Below, in pieces: positions 1-12,000 of a stretch of DNA of 64,000 nucleotides. Every line of letters starts with the position of its first letter. The stretch's first letter is position 1. The translations under genes were made by a program, and so were the position numbers. The stretch spans positions 63,081-127,080 of the forward strand of contig VZRN01005381.1 in assembly GCA_013397935.1 (NCBI GenBank), read 5' to 3'. The notes below the pieces were generated by a model. The model was not told the DNA's origin. It worked only from the letters and a program-made list of their open reading frames with translations, and made no database searches. The stretch comes from Dasyornis broadbenti (Eukaryota; Chordata; Aves; Passeriformes; Dasyornithidae).

Positions 1-522
1 TTCATTGCTTATAAGGAGAAATTAGCCATCTGGAACATCTGCATAATGACCAGACTTTGTAATCCAAGCACCACACTGGAGAAGGGGTCTGATGTCATTT
101 TGACCATCTATGATGAATCCTGCATGATGGATTCAGATAGGTATTCCACAAGCTCTATCACTGTCCTGAATATCCTCAACATTTTAATTGAAGGTGGGAC
201 AATCTGGGAAGGAAAAATTACTCAACTGATGTAGAATTGAAATTCTACAAGCAAGTGGGTCAGGTGCTTGTACCTTTGAACTTGAAGAATCATCTGCTGA
301 AATAAAGTAGTGTATTTAATGTGTCTGTATTCTCTGCTCCATATATTGGATATGAAAGCCTGCATGGAATTCTATTATGGTTCTAGTTAACTTAATTGAA
401 AAAAACTACCATAGTATTTTCTATTTGGTAAAACTTTTAGCCAAAAAACTGGATGAGATTACAACAGAAGAACTTTTGGGGATTTACCTTTTGAAATGAG
501 CTGTGTATTGTTTTTTGAGTTT
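1..522. other. Unique AT-rich sequence, no gene recognised
   Basis: A 62-codon open frame (46-234, +) begins with an ATG but matches no family I recognise. It is within the length expected by chance. A perfect 8-bp inverted repeat with a 2-nt loop lies at 231-248 just after its stop, and an AATAAA-like string follows at about 301. This could be the edge of an exon or an old retrocopy, but nothing here decides that. Confidence 0.5.
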
Positions 523-608
523 TTTTAATTACAATGTAGTTGTGTTTTAGCAGCATAATATAGTATTTTAATTACAATATAGTTGTGTTTTAGTAGCATA
601 ATATAGTA
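523..608. repeat. Tandem duplication, 43-bp unit, two copies
   Basis: Positions 523-565 and 566-608 are the same 43-base unit directly repeated with two differences (G/A at the TGTAG/TATAG position, C/T in CAGC/TAGC). Both substitutions are transitions, so the duplication is fairly recent. It holds no open frame and looks like local replication slippage. Confidence 0.95.
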
Positions 609-2370
609 TTTTTAGTTATGATACCATAGACAACTTGAAATAAAATATATTATCTTATATGAATTTTTATTTTTTATTTCACTGTTTATGGCTGCTTTGA
701 ACTTTTTGAAACTTTTACCGCACTCCACCCGTGTGGGAATACATAACGAATTTGTACCTCCTGCTGAGCTTTAAGTTTCACCTTAAAGAAACAATCAATA
801 CATTCTCTAAAATGAGAGATATCCTGGTTTTTTTCCTGAGGGTTTTTAAAGTACTAGCAGTCTGAATACTTTCTAGATGTCAAATATGATTTACAAATCC
901 TTAACCAAATTCCCTAATAAGATCACTATTGAGAGAATTTATTCCTTACTATGAGGAATATTGAACAAGTTGTGGAGAACATCACTTTTAGTAGCAATTC
1001 GGGAAATGGATTCATACAATGTATTATTATGAAAACTGCTATTTTTCTTAGAAACAAAAAAACTCCTGTGTAGCCTGAAATTCATGTTTGTAACAGATAA
1101 AGATCCTCTCTGCCCTGCACAGAGGAAATGGTTTACAAACTACCGGGAAGGTTACACAGCAGCTACAAGTACTGCTCCTTCCATTGCCTTTTAAATCTGA
1201 AAATATGAAACCTCAGAAATATTTAAATCCCACTCTAAGGAAACTAATTCCCTCCTAGCTATGAGAAAACTCTTAAAAGTTTGACATGAGTAGTAACTCG
1301 TTGGTGCAGCAAGGCTTTTGAAAAGCTTTAGTTTGATTTAATATTTAGGAGAAATTAGTTTACATGATGAAATTAAAAAATTACAAAAAATATCATATAA
1401 AAAAAGGAAATAATTGAAAAAAAATCCCCAAACTAACCAGCAGTATCGTAATTGTTTATGGTTAAATATAAAGACAAAAACATTTTTGTACAATAACATA
1501 CTATTACACTGTGAAAAATTACCTCAAGGTTTTAAAATGGCAGACTACATCAAGTCTTCACATTATCTGGAAACAAGATTAGAATTTTGCTATAATTAAC
1601 CATTTTTGTCATCTAGCAACTCTTGTCATTCACAGAGACTTTTTTGGAGATGCAACTGTACTAACACTGGCAAAAAACATCAAAGGAAACAATGTGCAGC
1701 CATAGCAACTTGTGGGGTGACAGTGCTGCTGTGGATACATAACATGTAATGAACCATGGACTTGGCCTAATGCTTTCAGAATATTTTTGCTTATAAATCC
1801 AGATTTTGCTACTACTGAAATTAATAGAACAATCAGATTCCATAAGGTATTTTGTATTGGTTCGTGTTTGCTTTCAAAAACATAAGAGTTTTACACGAAT
1901 GAGAAATCTTGATTGCTTCAGGCTTAATTTTTGCTTACAGTGTATGTCTTGAATACACTGTGTCTGACAAGTAATTAATTTTTACTCAGAATCGGTACTC
2001 TCACAGCCTGAATAGCTTTGCTATAGTGTTTTCTGCATTTTAGTCTGATTTTATTTTGTGTATTCCAATAATACTGAAAAAAATCATTAACAAATAAAGA
2101 TGCAACAGGCATGGAAAACTTATATCAGTGAGTTATTTGCTGAGTCTTATACTAAAATAATTTTCACAAATATTTATTTTCCATTAATTTCTTGTGAAAA
2201 AAAGTCTCTAGGTGAATTGATGGTGACTCTTACAATGTAAAATACATTCTGCTTCATGTTATGTTGTCACAGAAAATAAAGCATACACAACCACATAGGT
2301 TATCATTGCATACTATTCACTTATTCTGAGGCCAAAGTTACAACTAATTTAAAGGCAAATTTCCAAGTTC
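609..2370. other. Unique AT-rich sequence, nothing recognised
   Basis: Short open frames of about 60 codons occur on both strands at 1414-1599 and 1661-1843. They have no family signature and are what AT-rich DNA yields by chance. No repeat family was recognised. Confidence 0.5.
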
Positions 2371-2580
2371 ATAGGGAAGAATTATTTTTTTCACAATGAG
2401 AGTGGTGAAACACAGGAAAATTTTGCACAAAGTGGTAGTATATGCCCCATCCCTGGAAACATTCAAGATCAGGCATCATGGGGTTCTGAACAACCTGATC
2501 TAAGTCTCTGCTCATTGCAGGGGAGTTGAAGTAGATGAACTTTAAAGATCTCTTCCTACCCAAGCTATTCTATGATCCTT
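2371..2580 (+). mobile_element. CR1 LINE 3' end fragment (sense on +)
   Basis: This follows the CR1 3' region in order: a degenerate 'gagggtggtgaaacac' segment, 'ccccatccctggaaacattcaa', 'caacctgatct', 'ctgctcattgcagggg', the 'gtagatgaactttaaag' box, then a terminal CTATTCTATGATCC. CR1 elements end in such octamers rather than in poly-A. The copy is 5'-truncated and keeps only the non-coding 3' part plus a little of the ORF2 end. Confidence 0.9.
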
Positions 2581-3713
2581 TGATAATGTAATATGCAAAA
2601 GCCATAATAAAGGGCTCAGAAACTTATGCTGCTTTTTATTTTATTTTTTATCCAAAGCTTAGGCATTAATGTCCCTATCCAAACTGTTATCTCTAAGTAT
2701 GTTTATTTAACCCTGTTTTCTGTAATAAATTAGAAATGTTCTTCATCAGTTAATTGGGACTTCGGGGCAAAAAAAAAAAAAAAAAAGGGGAGAACTATTT
2801 CCAAACAAAAGACAATCAGAAAAATTTAAAAAAAAAATCTGTACCCACCAATTACTGTACTGGAGTTTTCAAAATTAATTAAACACCATAAAACATAACA
2901 AATTATTAATTTATATGTGCTTATGCCATGAAGAATGTTCATATATGTCCTATGAAACCTACTATTTTCTTTTTTCTGCATCTTCTGATTTTTGGTTTTG
3001 CTTTTTTGGTTTGGTTTGGTTTTTGGGTTTTGGTTTTGGTTTTTTTTTTAAATTGGCCATAATGATAAAATATGTAATGTAGATGTATCACAGAAGAGAG
3101 GAAAGCAGAAAAAAGTGCTTTGCACTGTCTTTTTCACTACTGTGATTTTTAATTTCTATTTTCAGAAACCAGCATTTCTTGTTGTGCTTTTCCAGACTAT
3201 ATTTTACCAACACAGTGTACATATGTATTTCAAGCTTCTCAGTTTATATTCTGTTTGTATTCAGCAGAGAGAAATAAATTTGTTAAAAGAGTTTGACCTA
3301 CTTTTGATTCTGTCTCATGATAAGATAAACTGTGGTTCTGGTTTTTTCTGTATTATGTGTAAAGGAAGCTGGAGTGAAAAATTCAAATGTGCATATTTGT
3401 CTTTGGTCAGAGTAATTCCATCTTGGGTTATATGAGGAAGTCCTGTGGCTTACTCTTTTGCTCATGGATTACCAACTAGAATGAGACTTTGGGTACATCC
3501 CAGCCTGAAAAAGTAAAGTAAAGATCAAAGGGCTACATACTAAGACAAAACAAAGAAAGCTGAGAGGTTTGGAAATTTTGTATTTCAGAATATTGTGATC
3601 CTTCCAAATGTCTCAAAGCTATCAAAAAAAAAAGCTTCAAAATGAACAGTACAGACAACACAGCATAGAAATGCATGGTAAAAACTCATACAAGAATCCT
3701 CATCAGGAGCTGG
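2581..3713. other. Unique sequence with A-tract and T/G-rich stretch
   Basis: It contains an 18-base A tract at 2769-2786 and a T/G-rich low-complexity run at 2989-3051 made of TTTGG-like units. A 106-codon open frame (3115-3435, +) has low-complexity hydrophobic composition and no recognisable domain, so I do not call it a gene. Confidence 0.5.
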
Positions 3714-3800
3714 CAGGTCACCTTATCATAGAAGATCAAGTTGGTCAAGTAGCACCTGCCTTTTATAAAACCGTGCTGGCCAGGCCTGATCTGACTTGGC
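3714..3800 (-). mobile_element. Short internal CR1 fragment, antisense
   Basis: The stretch reads as the reverse complement of the CR1 reverse-transcriptase region. It matches the 'ggtcacctt..atagaag..atcaagttggtca' and 'cctgccttttataaa..ctggc' landmarks that also appear in the larger antisense CR1 ending near 21660. Both ends are truncated. The overlapping 109-codon frame on + (3608-3937) is therefore antisense LINE read-through plus flank. Confidence 0.6.
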
Positions 3801-6468
3801 AGAGTATTACTCGGCAATGCCCTTCTTTACTTGCTAGTCAAGCCACTGTTTATGATAGTCTAGGATATCTAAACCAGTGGGAGATGGATATGTTCAGGGA
3901 TATGAATCTTTTCCTGTGTGATGTTGAAACAAGGTGAATCATCCATCACTGCTGTGTCATGGTTTAATTACCGTGCTCTGTAGATGTTAACCTGGCCTGT
4001 CATGACCTAAAGGTTTGCCTGGCCTGTGGGTGTGAAAGAGATCAAGAGAATGGGTCAATAAAATTCTGTAATACACAATGGCATGGAGGCTTTATTATAT
4101 AAATTTCTCTAATGTGTTGCCACAAAAATCATTAGCAATTATACCTATGATTAATAAAGTGCATGTATATATCAAACTATTACAAATTATTACCAGCAAT
4201 CAATAGTTGTTGTGATCAATAGTATAGCAGCAAGCAGTTATAGCAACAATCTATCATAACAACACCCAATAAAAACTGCAGTAAATTATAAATAATATCA
4301 GAGGTTGCAAATTCATTACTAGTGAAAGAAACTTTTTGATAATATAACACCAGGTATACTTCTGAAACTGTACCAGAAGGGAGTATAACCATCCCAGAAG
4401 TGGGAGGACAAATGAAACTGACCCCAGAAGTAAGCCCAGAAAGGAACCAATAAAACAACTGACACAGTCTTGCTTCAAAGGTGATCTGTGTCACAGAGTT
4501 GGGAGTCAGTCAGGCTTGTTTAGGAAATGAGTTCCCACAAAGTTCACGCAGGCCTATTTAGGAAAATGAAAAGTACACACAGTGTGGGTAGTCCTCAGGA
4601 AGGGAAGTGCCATTTTTGATAAAAATTAAGCCCTTTCTAAATCACAGAGACATGAGGAGGTGTAGGATAATACCACTTTGAGCAGCCAATAGATGATGTT
4701 CACTTCTGGATCAATCTTTGATAATTTATCAAATTGTAGTAGTCTTTCTAAAGCACATTATAAAGGAGACATGAGCAATTCTGGGTGCCCTGTGAGCAAA
4801 TGTTAAATCTCATACTAGAAAGCATATGTTAGACAGGAAAATGATAAACAGTATTGAAATAGCATCTGTTTAATTAAAAATATTATGTTAACTGACACAT
4901 CCCAAGATCTAATTAAAGCATCAGTGTTCTACATACTCTTGCAAATTAATCTGAATTGACAAGGTGGGAGGGAGGGGGGAAAGTTTCAGATATTAAATAG
5001 GACCCTCTAATTCAGTACTTGACAGTCTTAAATTTAAACAAAAAATAGAAATAAATGGAACTACATCCCAGAACAAGTGCAAGAACTTGTTACTGTCAGT
5101 AAAAGAACACACTTATAACAAAATACCTTGTGGAGCAGGATAGGATGAAATATAATCATATTATCCACCTTAGAATTCAGAAAAAAGAGCTTGACTGTGG
5201 AATATTACACAAAAAAATGAATTCAACTCCTTTCTGTAGACCAAAAGATATAGCTCAGAAAAGACGCTGGTGTGTACAGACATGTGTGGGCCCTCATACA
5301 GATCCTAGAAACAGGTTCCTGGGTGTGAAAATACATTACAAGTGGGAAGCTAGGATTCTTGAAAAGATCAAGGTGTCTGCAATACCCATTTTCATGGATC
5401 ACTGCAAGAAATGCTAAAGCATATGAACTTGCCAAATCACATCAAGTCTGCAAAAAAAGTGTTTTAAAAGCCAGTATTGTTTTTAGTTACTGCTTACTAT
5501 AACTCCTTGATATAAAAAAGTAAAAAAAAATTGGTTTTCAAAAACTATGACTGGTGAAAAAGAGGTTAGTGCATTGAAGAAATGCACTCATGATGATGGA
5601 AAAAAAATTGTGAAGAATGACATGAAAAAAAGCATAAGAAGTAGTCTTGTAGAGCTACAGAAGTTTCAGTAAAAGGCCTCTGCTTGTGACCTGATAAAAT
5701 CCTGATCGCTTTTTGAGACTGTGTAAAGCTGGCTCAGCTGCACGACCAGTACGGATATAGTGGGCATTTTGCTAAAGAGTATTTCTGATTCTTTTTATCT
5801 GCAGGATGGTGTCATGTCTTGGCAATACTGATTATCACTTCAAAAACTGTCTTCTCTCTTCATCTAGTGTAACACCTCTGAGGCTCTCAGTGTGGGAGAA
5901 GAGGGTCTGAGAAATAGAACTGGGGCCTGAAAATCATGAATCTGGTGTTTTATTCCCAGATTGGCCCTTCATTTCCTCTCAATCTGCAGTGTAAATTCCT
6001 TCCCTTTCCCTATGTTTCTTCTTGTTCTTTCACACTATGGAAATCACACACATGTGTAAATCAGTCTGTCAAAGCTTAGATAAATGTTGTTTATTTGTCA
6101 GATAGCAGATACTCTAATGTACAAATGTTAATAATTATTTTAAAAAGCAGATTATTCAGTACTCACATTTCAAGTGATGTTGCTTCTGGAAGAATACACC
6201 AGCTCTAAGAATGACCAAACATTCCATACAGTCATGAAACCTTGGCTAGCTCTTTGATATTTTACTGGAAGAGTCACTACAGACCAGTCCTAGCAACTGT
6301 ATCCAATTACATTGCTCTTGGATTAAAATAATTAAAAATTTCTTGAGACAGATATTGTAACTCATGTTTCTTCACCTACATATACCACACACAGTATATG
6401 TACTGTCTAAAAGTAATAATTTTCCTAGGTTTTTTGTTTTTTNCTGAGAGATACCATATTTTTTTTTT

Positions 6469-6511
<43 letters not shown>

Positions 6512-6947
6512 TAGTAGAAAAACAGCAATAAAAGGAAAGCATTATCCCTTTATTTGACTACAGCACAATTTTCATTCAAGTATTTTGCCTGGTTATTGTG
6601 ACTCCACTCCAAAACTTTAAAAAAGAATCAGAAGAAAAAGCCACTAAAACCATAAAGGCAATATAAAAGACAAACAGACTTTTAAGATATATTCAATAAG
6701 GTACCTTTACTTAACTTTTGAAAGAAATATCTTAACACATGTCATAGCATATATGGAAGGCAGAAATTTGACTATGGTTTAATTTCTGTTAGCAGTGAAA
6801 GCAAGAAGAGAAATCTAAATAACATGAAGTTACAAGAAAGGCCACTTTATTCAGAAATATAAGGTTGTAGTAGACTGGTAATGACTGAAAAATTAAAGTA
6901 ACTTTCCTTGCCCCTTCAAACTGTTTTATAAAAAACCATCAGAGAGT
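3801..6947. other. Unique AT-rich sequence, nothing firm
   Basis: No gene recognised. About 4050-4620 is slightly different in texture (ACCCCAGAAG-type segments, several AATAAA strings) and might be an old retroelement, but I could not match a family. A purine-rich run 'gggagggagggggga' lies near 4965-4980. The 95-codon frame at 5130-5417 (+) has no identifiable domain. Confidence 0.4.
6441..6505. repeat. Ambiguous base and long poly-T tract
   Basis: The only N in the window is at 6443. An almost pure T tract follows at 6459-6505, with one G at 6469. Long homopolymers are prone to sequencing error, so the true length of this tract is uncertain. Confidence 0.95.
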
Positions 6948-8085
6948 CATAAAATAATTTAGGTGGATAGAAACATCTGCAGGTCATTTGGTACATCACT
7001 CTGATATTCTGATCAAAGAAAGGTGCTTCTTAGATGTTATCCCAGGTTGATTAAAGCAAAATTTAAAGCATTTTCATAGAAAGAATATCCACAGCCTTCC
7101 TGAGCAATATCTGGCTACCTATTTGAGATATTTTCCCCCCTTCTATCTAATTAGATTGATGCAAATTGAGTTTCTTACTTCTAGTCCATTCTCTGTGCAA
7201 ATCCAGGGAAAGTACCTCCCATCAGGCAGGTGAGTAAGATATTCCCTTAAATCAAAAGAAACTCAACTTCCTCAACACTATGACTTTGACAGATAACAAT
7301 CTTCCCACCATGTAGTACCATCCACAGATTTGCTGAGAATGCACTCCATCCCATTATCCAGGCCATGAATAAAAATGTTAAGTAGTATGAGTCCCTGAGT
7401 TTGGTTAATAACTTGTCATCAGTAGGATCCTACACCTCTAATCAGAATGATATGAGCAAAAATGTTTAGCCAGTTTTACATTAATTTAGTAGTCCATCTG
7501 TCCAGGACATCCTTCATCAGTGTGTCTCCAGGGTTAATACATGAATGGGTGCTTGTTTCAAAAGTCTGCGTAAAGTAAAAGCCGACAGTATCCACTTTAC
7601 TTTCTTTCTCCCCTAAACCACTTGTTTCATCATAGAAAGAAATCTGGTTGGTCTAGCACAGTTTGCCTTTGGTAAATGCATGTTGACTTCTGCCAAAAGC
7701 TTTTTGTCCTTGAAATGTCTGAATTTATTTTCCAGAATAATTTGTTAATTTAAGAAAAAACTGACCAACCTGCAGTTTTCAAAATCCCCCTTCTCCTTCT
7801 TGAAGATGATCATGATATCTTCCTTTTCCATTGTCAAATATCTTCTCAAATCACCAGTAACTCCAGTGATTGACTCAAAAATAGTTTGTTCATAATTATT
7901 GGGTGTGAAACTGTTATTAATCAAGGGAAATCTCATAGCCTAATTCACTCAGCTGGTCAGGATATCCAACCAAGAGTGCCCTGTTGATCCTACCACATGT
8001 AAACCTATTTTCCTTTTTATCATAAACATTTGAGGTCTTAACCATAGTGAAGATGAACAAGTCAAATACTCTGCTCCATTTACAT
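6948..8085 (-). mobile_element. Old CR1 LINE, antisense, about 1.1 kb
   Basis: Landmarks of a CR1 read backwards occur in consensus order. A degraded 3' end lies near 6948-7020 ('ctgcaggtcattt' and 'tcaaagaaaggtgc' echo the CR1 3' UTR). Next come 'gaatatccacagccttcctgagcaat', 'atccacagatttgctgagaatgcactccatccc', 'atgaataaaaatgttaa', and finally the RT-region 'cttgaagatgatcatgat'. Identity is visibly low with many indels and no long frame survives, so this is an ancient insertion, older than the copies at 20.4 and 62.2 kb. The right boundary is approximate. The minus-strand frames at 7745-7936 and 7917-8108 are remnants or chance. Confidence 0.7.
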
Positions 8086-8615
8086 TTGTTATTAAAAAAA
8101 AGGGTCATCTGTGGGAAATGTTTATTAATTCTTAATCTGCTCTGACTGTCAGAGCAAAACGATGCCTACACAAAGGGAGGTTTCTTTTCAACTTGACTGG
8201 AATGATATTGAAGAAATGGAAGAAGAACCATGCTTCAAACTATCCAGAGAAATGCAGGAATTTGTATAACTCATTTATATGGTGGGTATAAAACTGTCTC
8301 TGAGCTTAAATGAAATCGATAATAGGACAACATTTCATTAGGAGCTCTGGTTGCATGTTAAATTAACTGAATTGCTGTCTTATTCATTGCACTAGAGTAC
8401 AGCAACTCCCAGAAGCTGAAGGCAGGGCTGTAGGAATAGGAGTGATAGGTTATGCTGTCATGGGGGGAAAAGGAACACCAAATAATGTGGTAGTACTAAA
8501 CTCAATTTATGAAGTGGACCAAGCAAGAGAGAAGCTGTGAAAATTTTACAACCGCATGCATACACACAAACTCAGAGGCACAGATAGTTAGCTGAGACCT
8601 GTCCCAGTCACCACA
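8086..8615. other. Unique sequence, nothing recognised
   Basis: No repeat family, open frame of note or regulatory motif stands out in this half-kilobase between the old CR1 and the GC-richer island. Confidence 0.5.
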
Positions 8616-9021
8616 TCAGTGAATTGAAATAGCACAGCCTGAGGAGACACAGTGCTCCATCTGTCCGTGTAGAGCTCTGGGTCGGCATCTGACACCTCTG
8701 GTCTCCCTGACTCTCCTTATGCTGTACAGCAGCTGGACAGGGTTCCCTGGGTCTCTATGACCGGGTGGGCTTCTAAGCCAGATATCAGTGAAGACTGCCA
8801 ACCAAACAGGCTGATAATCTGATACACCTCTCCAACATTTGCAGATATTCAGTTTTCTGTTGATTCATCACCCTTGCCAAGGACCATTGCTCAGATTCTG
8901 TCTGCATCGTCATGTTTGGCCGTAGTCCACTGCATCTGTTTACATTGTAGCTGGCTCTGTGGTAGGCCGCTATCAGATGCTCTGAGAATCTCTCCCTGCT
9001 TTCAAGGTCTGGGATTCTCAT
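8616..9021 (-). other. GC-richer island with two overlapping minus-strand frames, unidentified
   Basis: Base composition rises clearly against the flanks. Two minus-strand open frames (8785-9021, 78 codons; 8616-8801, 61 codons) overlap by 17 bases in different frames, as one reading frame broken by a single indel would look. The upstream part is rich in charged residues (Arg, Glu, Gln, His) and could be soluble protein sequence. I recognise no family. It may be a decayed retrocopy, a fragment of an unrecognised repeat, or a chance GC-rich segment. No poly-A tail or splice site was identified. Confidence 0.2.
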
Positions 9022-12000
9022 ATTTTCTTGAATGGGTAAATACCTGAATATTTATTGCTAGTAGAATGCTAATTTTCTTTGTGGGAAATTAGTTATTCAA
9101 CTGAATCATGGAAACGATGAATGTTATCAGATCTATGCTTAGGCTATGTTCCTTATATTGGTAGTAAACTATCAAATTAGCTAGGGGCAGTATTTACCTT
9201 TAATGGTTACTCTGTTAAAATTTTTATGGCGAACTTTGATGTGGCAAGTGAGCAAGGGAGTCTTCAGAGTAACATATCCCTGGGGGATTTGGCTAGAAAA
9301 TAACCTTAACTCTCCCCATAACCTTCTATAAGCACATAAAGAATTTATCTATTTAGCTGTGTTATAAAGTTATTTTCATTTTATTAAAATAGTCCCCCAA
9401 TTTTCATAGCATATTTTATTCAGGACAAAATCTCTGAATTTAAATTCTTGGAACTGAAGAGGACCATATAACTAGAAAATTTCTGACCTGCAATAAACTG
9501 AGATTTTCAGTATTCTGAACATGGAAATTTTTAAAGTGCAGTTTTTAATACCAAAGCAGACCAGCATTATTAATATTATATCTGGTAAGTTTAAGGTGAT
9601 AAAAGTCACTGATGATCATTTTGAAAAACTGTAAGGAATACATGGAGTATGAAAGTAACATGCCATTTTTAAATCTTGTTTCTCTTCCCTGTAACTGGAA
9701 GGGTCCTACATTAAGACCAAAGGAAGAGGTTTCCAAAAGATCATACTAATGTGACCAATGAACACTGAAAAATATGTTTCTGTCAAAAATGGCTTGGAAT
9801 ACTGGTTACAGTTTCATGACCTTTCTGACAACTGAAGAACATAAAAATGCCTGATCTGCATCTGTGTTGGCTGACAATCTATTGTGAAGAGCAAGCTGTA
9901 GTACAAATGAAGTGAAGGAATTTAAAATGGGGCACAAAATATTCTCCCAAAGTATAACTTCCTAAATTCTCCTGACTTCCTATACTGGTAGAAGGTTTTT
10001 ATTTTTTTTTTTTTTTTTTAGTTGGGCTCATTATTGCAAATTTGTGCTGAGCCACTCCTTATGATTTTTTCTCCATTAATTAGTGCAATCATACTGAACG
10101 TATCTATATTATAAGTTTCTGTGGTTCTACTCTTCAGTAAAAGATATTCACTTGAAGACAGCCATCTTTGTGCATCAGAAACAATTTGGGGATCTACAGT
10201 ATCTTTAGAAATATATGTATTTTTCTTACTGTCACTAAACTGAGTGTTTGACATGCACCCAGATGTCACCCTGCTCTTTTTCTTTGGACTGTGTTGTACG
10301 AGTTTTAAAAAAAATTGAAACAAGAAGCAAAACAAGAAAATTGAGAGAGAGAGATTGAGAATACATAATTGGAAAAATCTGACATAGAAGACAGGAAAAG
10401 GTGAACAGATGAAGTCAGAACAATGGTAGAGAAGTAAATAGATAATAACACCAAGAAAGGTTTATTAACGTGTAGTCACAAAAGAAACAATATCGTGTCA
10501 AGCAAGGAGGAAAATTCTGATAATATGCATATATTGTTTCATTTGCAACTGCTCTTCTCATGACAGCTCTGCTTTACTAATGAATGTCTTGAGAACTACA
10601 AATCTTTGAGATTTGAAGTGCATCTTTTTGTTTAAAAGTATATTTCTTAAGATATGTTAAATATTTCTTGATCAGTAGTCGGATAAAATGCATTTTTAAT
10701 TCATAGTTTGGCATACATCCATCTGTTTTCACTGACATTCGCTTGTGAAGGCACAGGCTGGTAGAATAATGCATAGAAGGCCGGTATAGAGAGGCAGGTG
10801 TTCGTACACAGATGTCCTCTGCAAATTAATGGTGCCATCACCCTATAGATATACATTTGTCTGTGATTAACAATACAACTGCGAATGTCCAAATGTGATA
10901 GAAAATGTTGAGTAATTCTGGGCCTTTTTAACTACTTTTAATTAAAAGCTATAGGTCAGCAAAACTTTTAAGAGATGGGGCACGTTTAAGAGCTTTTTTG
11001 TATAATTACAATTATTATGTTCATTTACTAATTTGTGTTTCAGAAAGGTTTTCAATATTATCCTAAGCACAATGAGATGTTTAAAAGAATAAAATCTTTG
11101 TAAAAGTATCTGTTAGGACTTTCTTGCTATATGACATTTGGAAAAAAAATTCATAATGGAAGGAAGTGAAACAGATGAGGTTTAAATATCAGAAAAGGAT
11201 AAACAGAAATTAATGAAAAACTAACCAACAAACCCAAAGCCCAAACAGTTTAGACAAATTAGCTCCTGCAAGAACACTACCACAAGAATATCACTAGCAT
11301 AAAAATTAAACTGAACAGAACAGGTCTACTAATTTATATTCAGTCTAGCTTTAAACATTTTAATGAGTTAACTGTGCTGTATAATAATATGAAAAATAAA
11401 TATCCTGAATGAGTTTGGCAGTCATGATATCCCCAAGGTGTGGTGACAAAAGGTAAAATCCCTTTAAATGGATTTTTCTCTTTTGGGAAAAAAATCAAGC
11501 AAGGATTTGTGAATTCTCTCAATATGTACTCTACCATTATTCAAAACCAAAATTTCAATAGATACATAGCAAAGTTTTTGTTGGTTTTTTTTCTTATATA
11601 ATGTATAATAACAAAACAAAATAGAACAAACTAATTTGAACATATTTGGAAGTTTGCAAAACAGATAAAAAGGATTTTAGAAAGATTTCTTTCTGTTCTT
11701 GACAGCTTGTGTTCATTACTCCAACTCATGAGGTGAGATTAAGTCTTTGATCATGAAAGATTTTCTTTACTTTTCTGTGAAAGCTGAGATTGCTTTATCC
11801 ACTTAAGAGAAGTATAAGTTTAGGATGAAACAAACTTTTTTTTTTTGTTTAAAATTGATCTTATGTCTAGTAATTAAATGTTGTTTTGTAGATTTTTTCT
11901 ATGTTGTAGGTGCACAAGCTCGCTGTACACTTCCAGAACAGGTTACAAAGGAGAAAAGTTTTTGAAGATTATGATATACAGAATGCTCTCAGGGTCTCCT

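Noticed and set aside
3608..3937. 109-codon open frame on +, starting with a charged N-terminus
   Set aside because: Its middle overlaps an antisense CR1 fragment (3714-3800) and no domain is recognisable; accidental frame.
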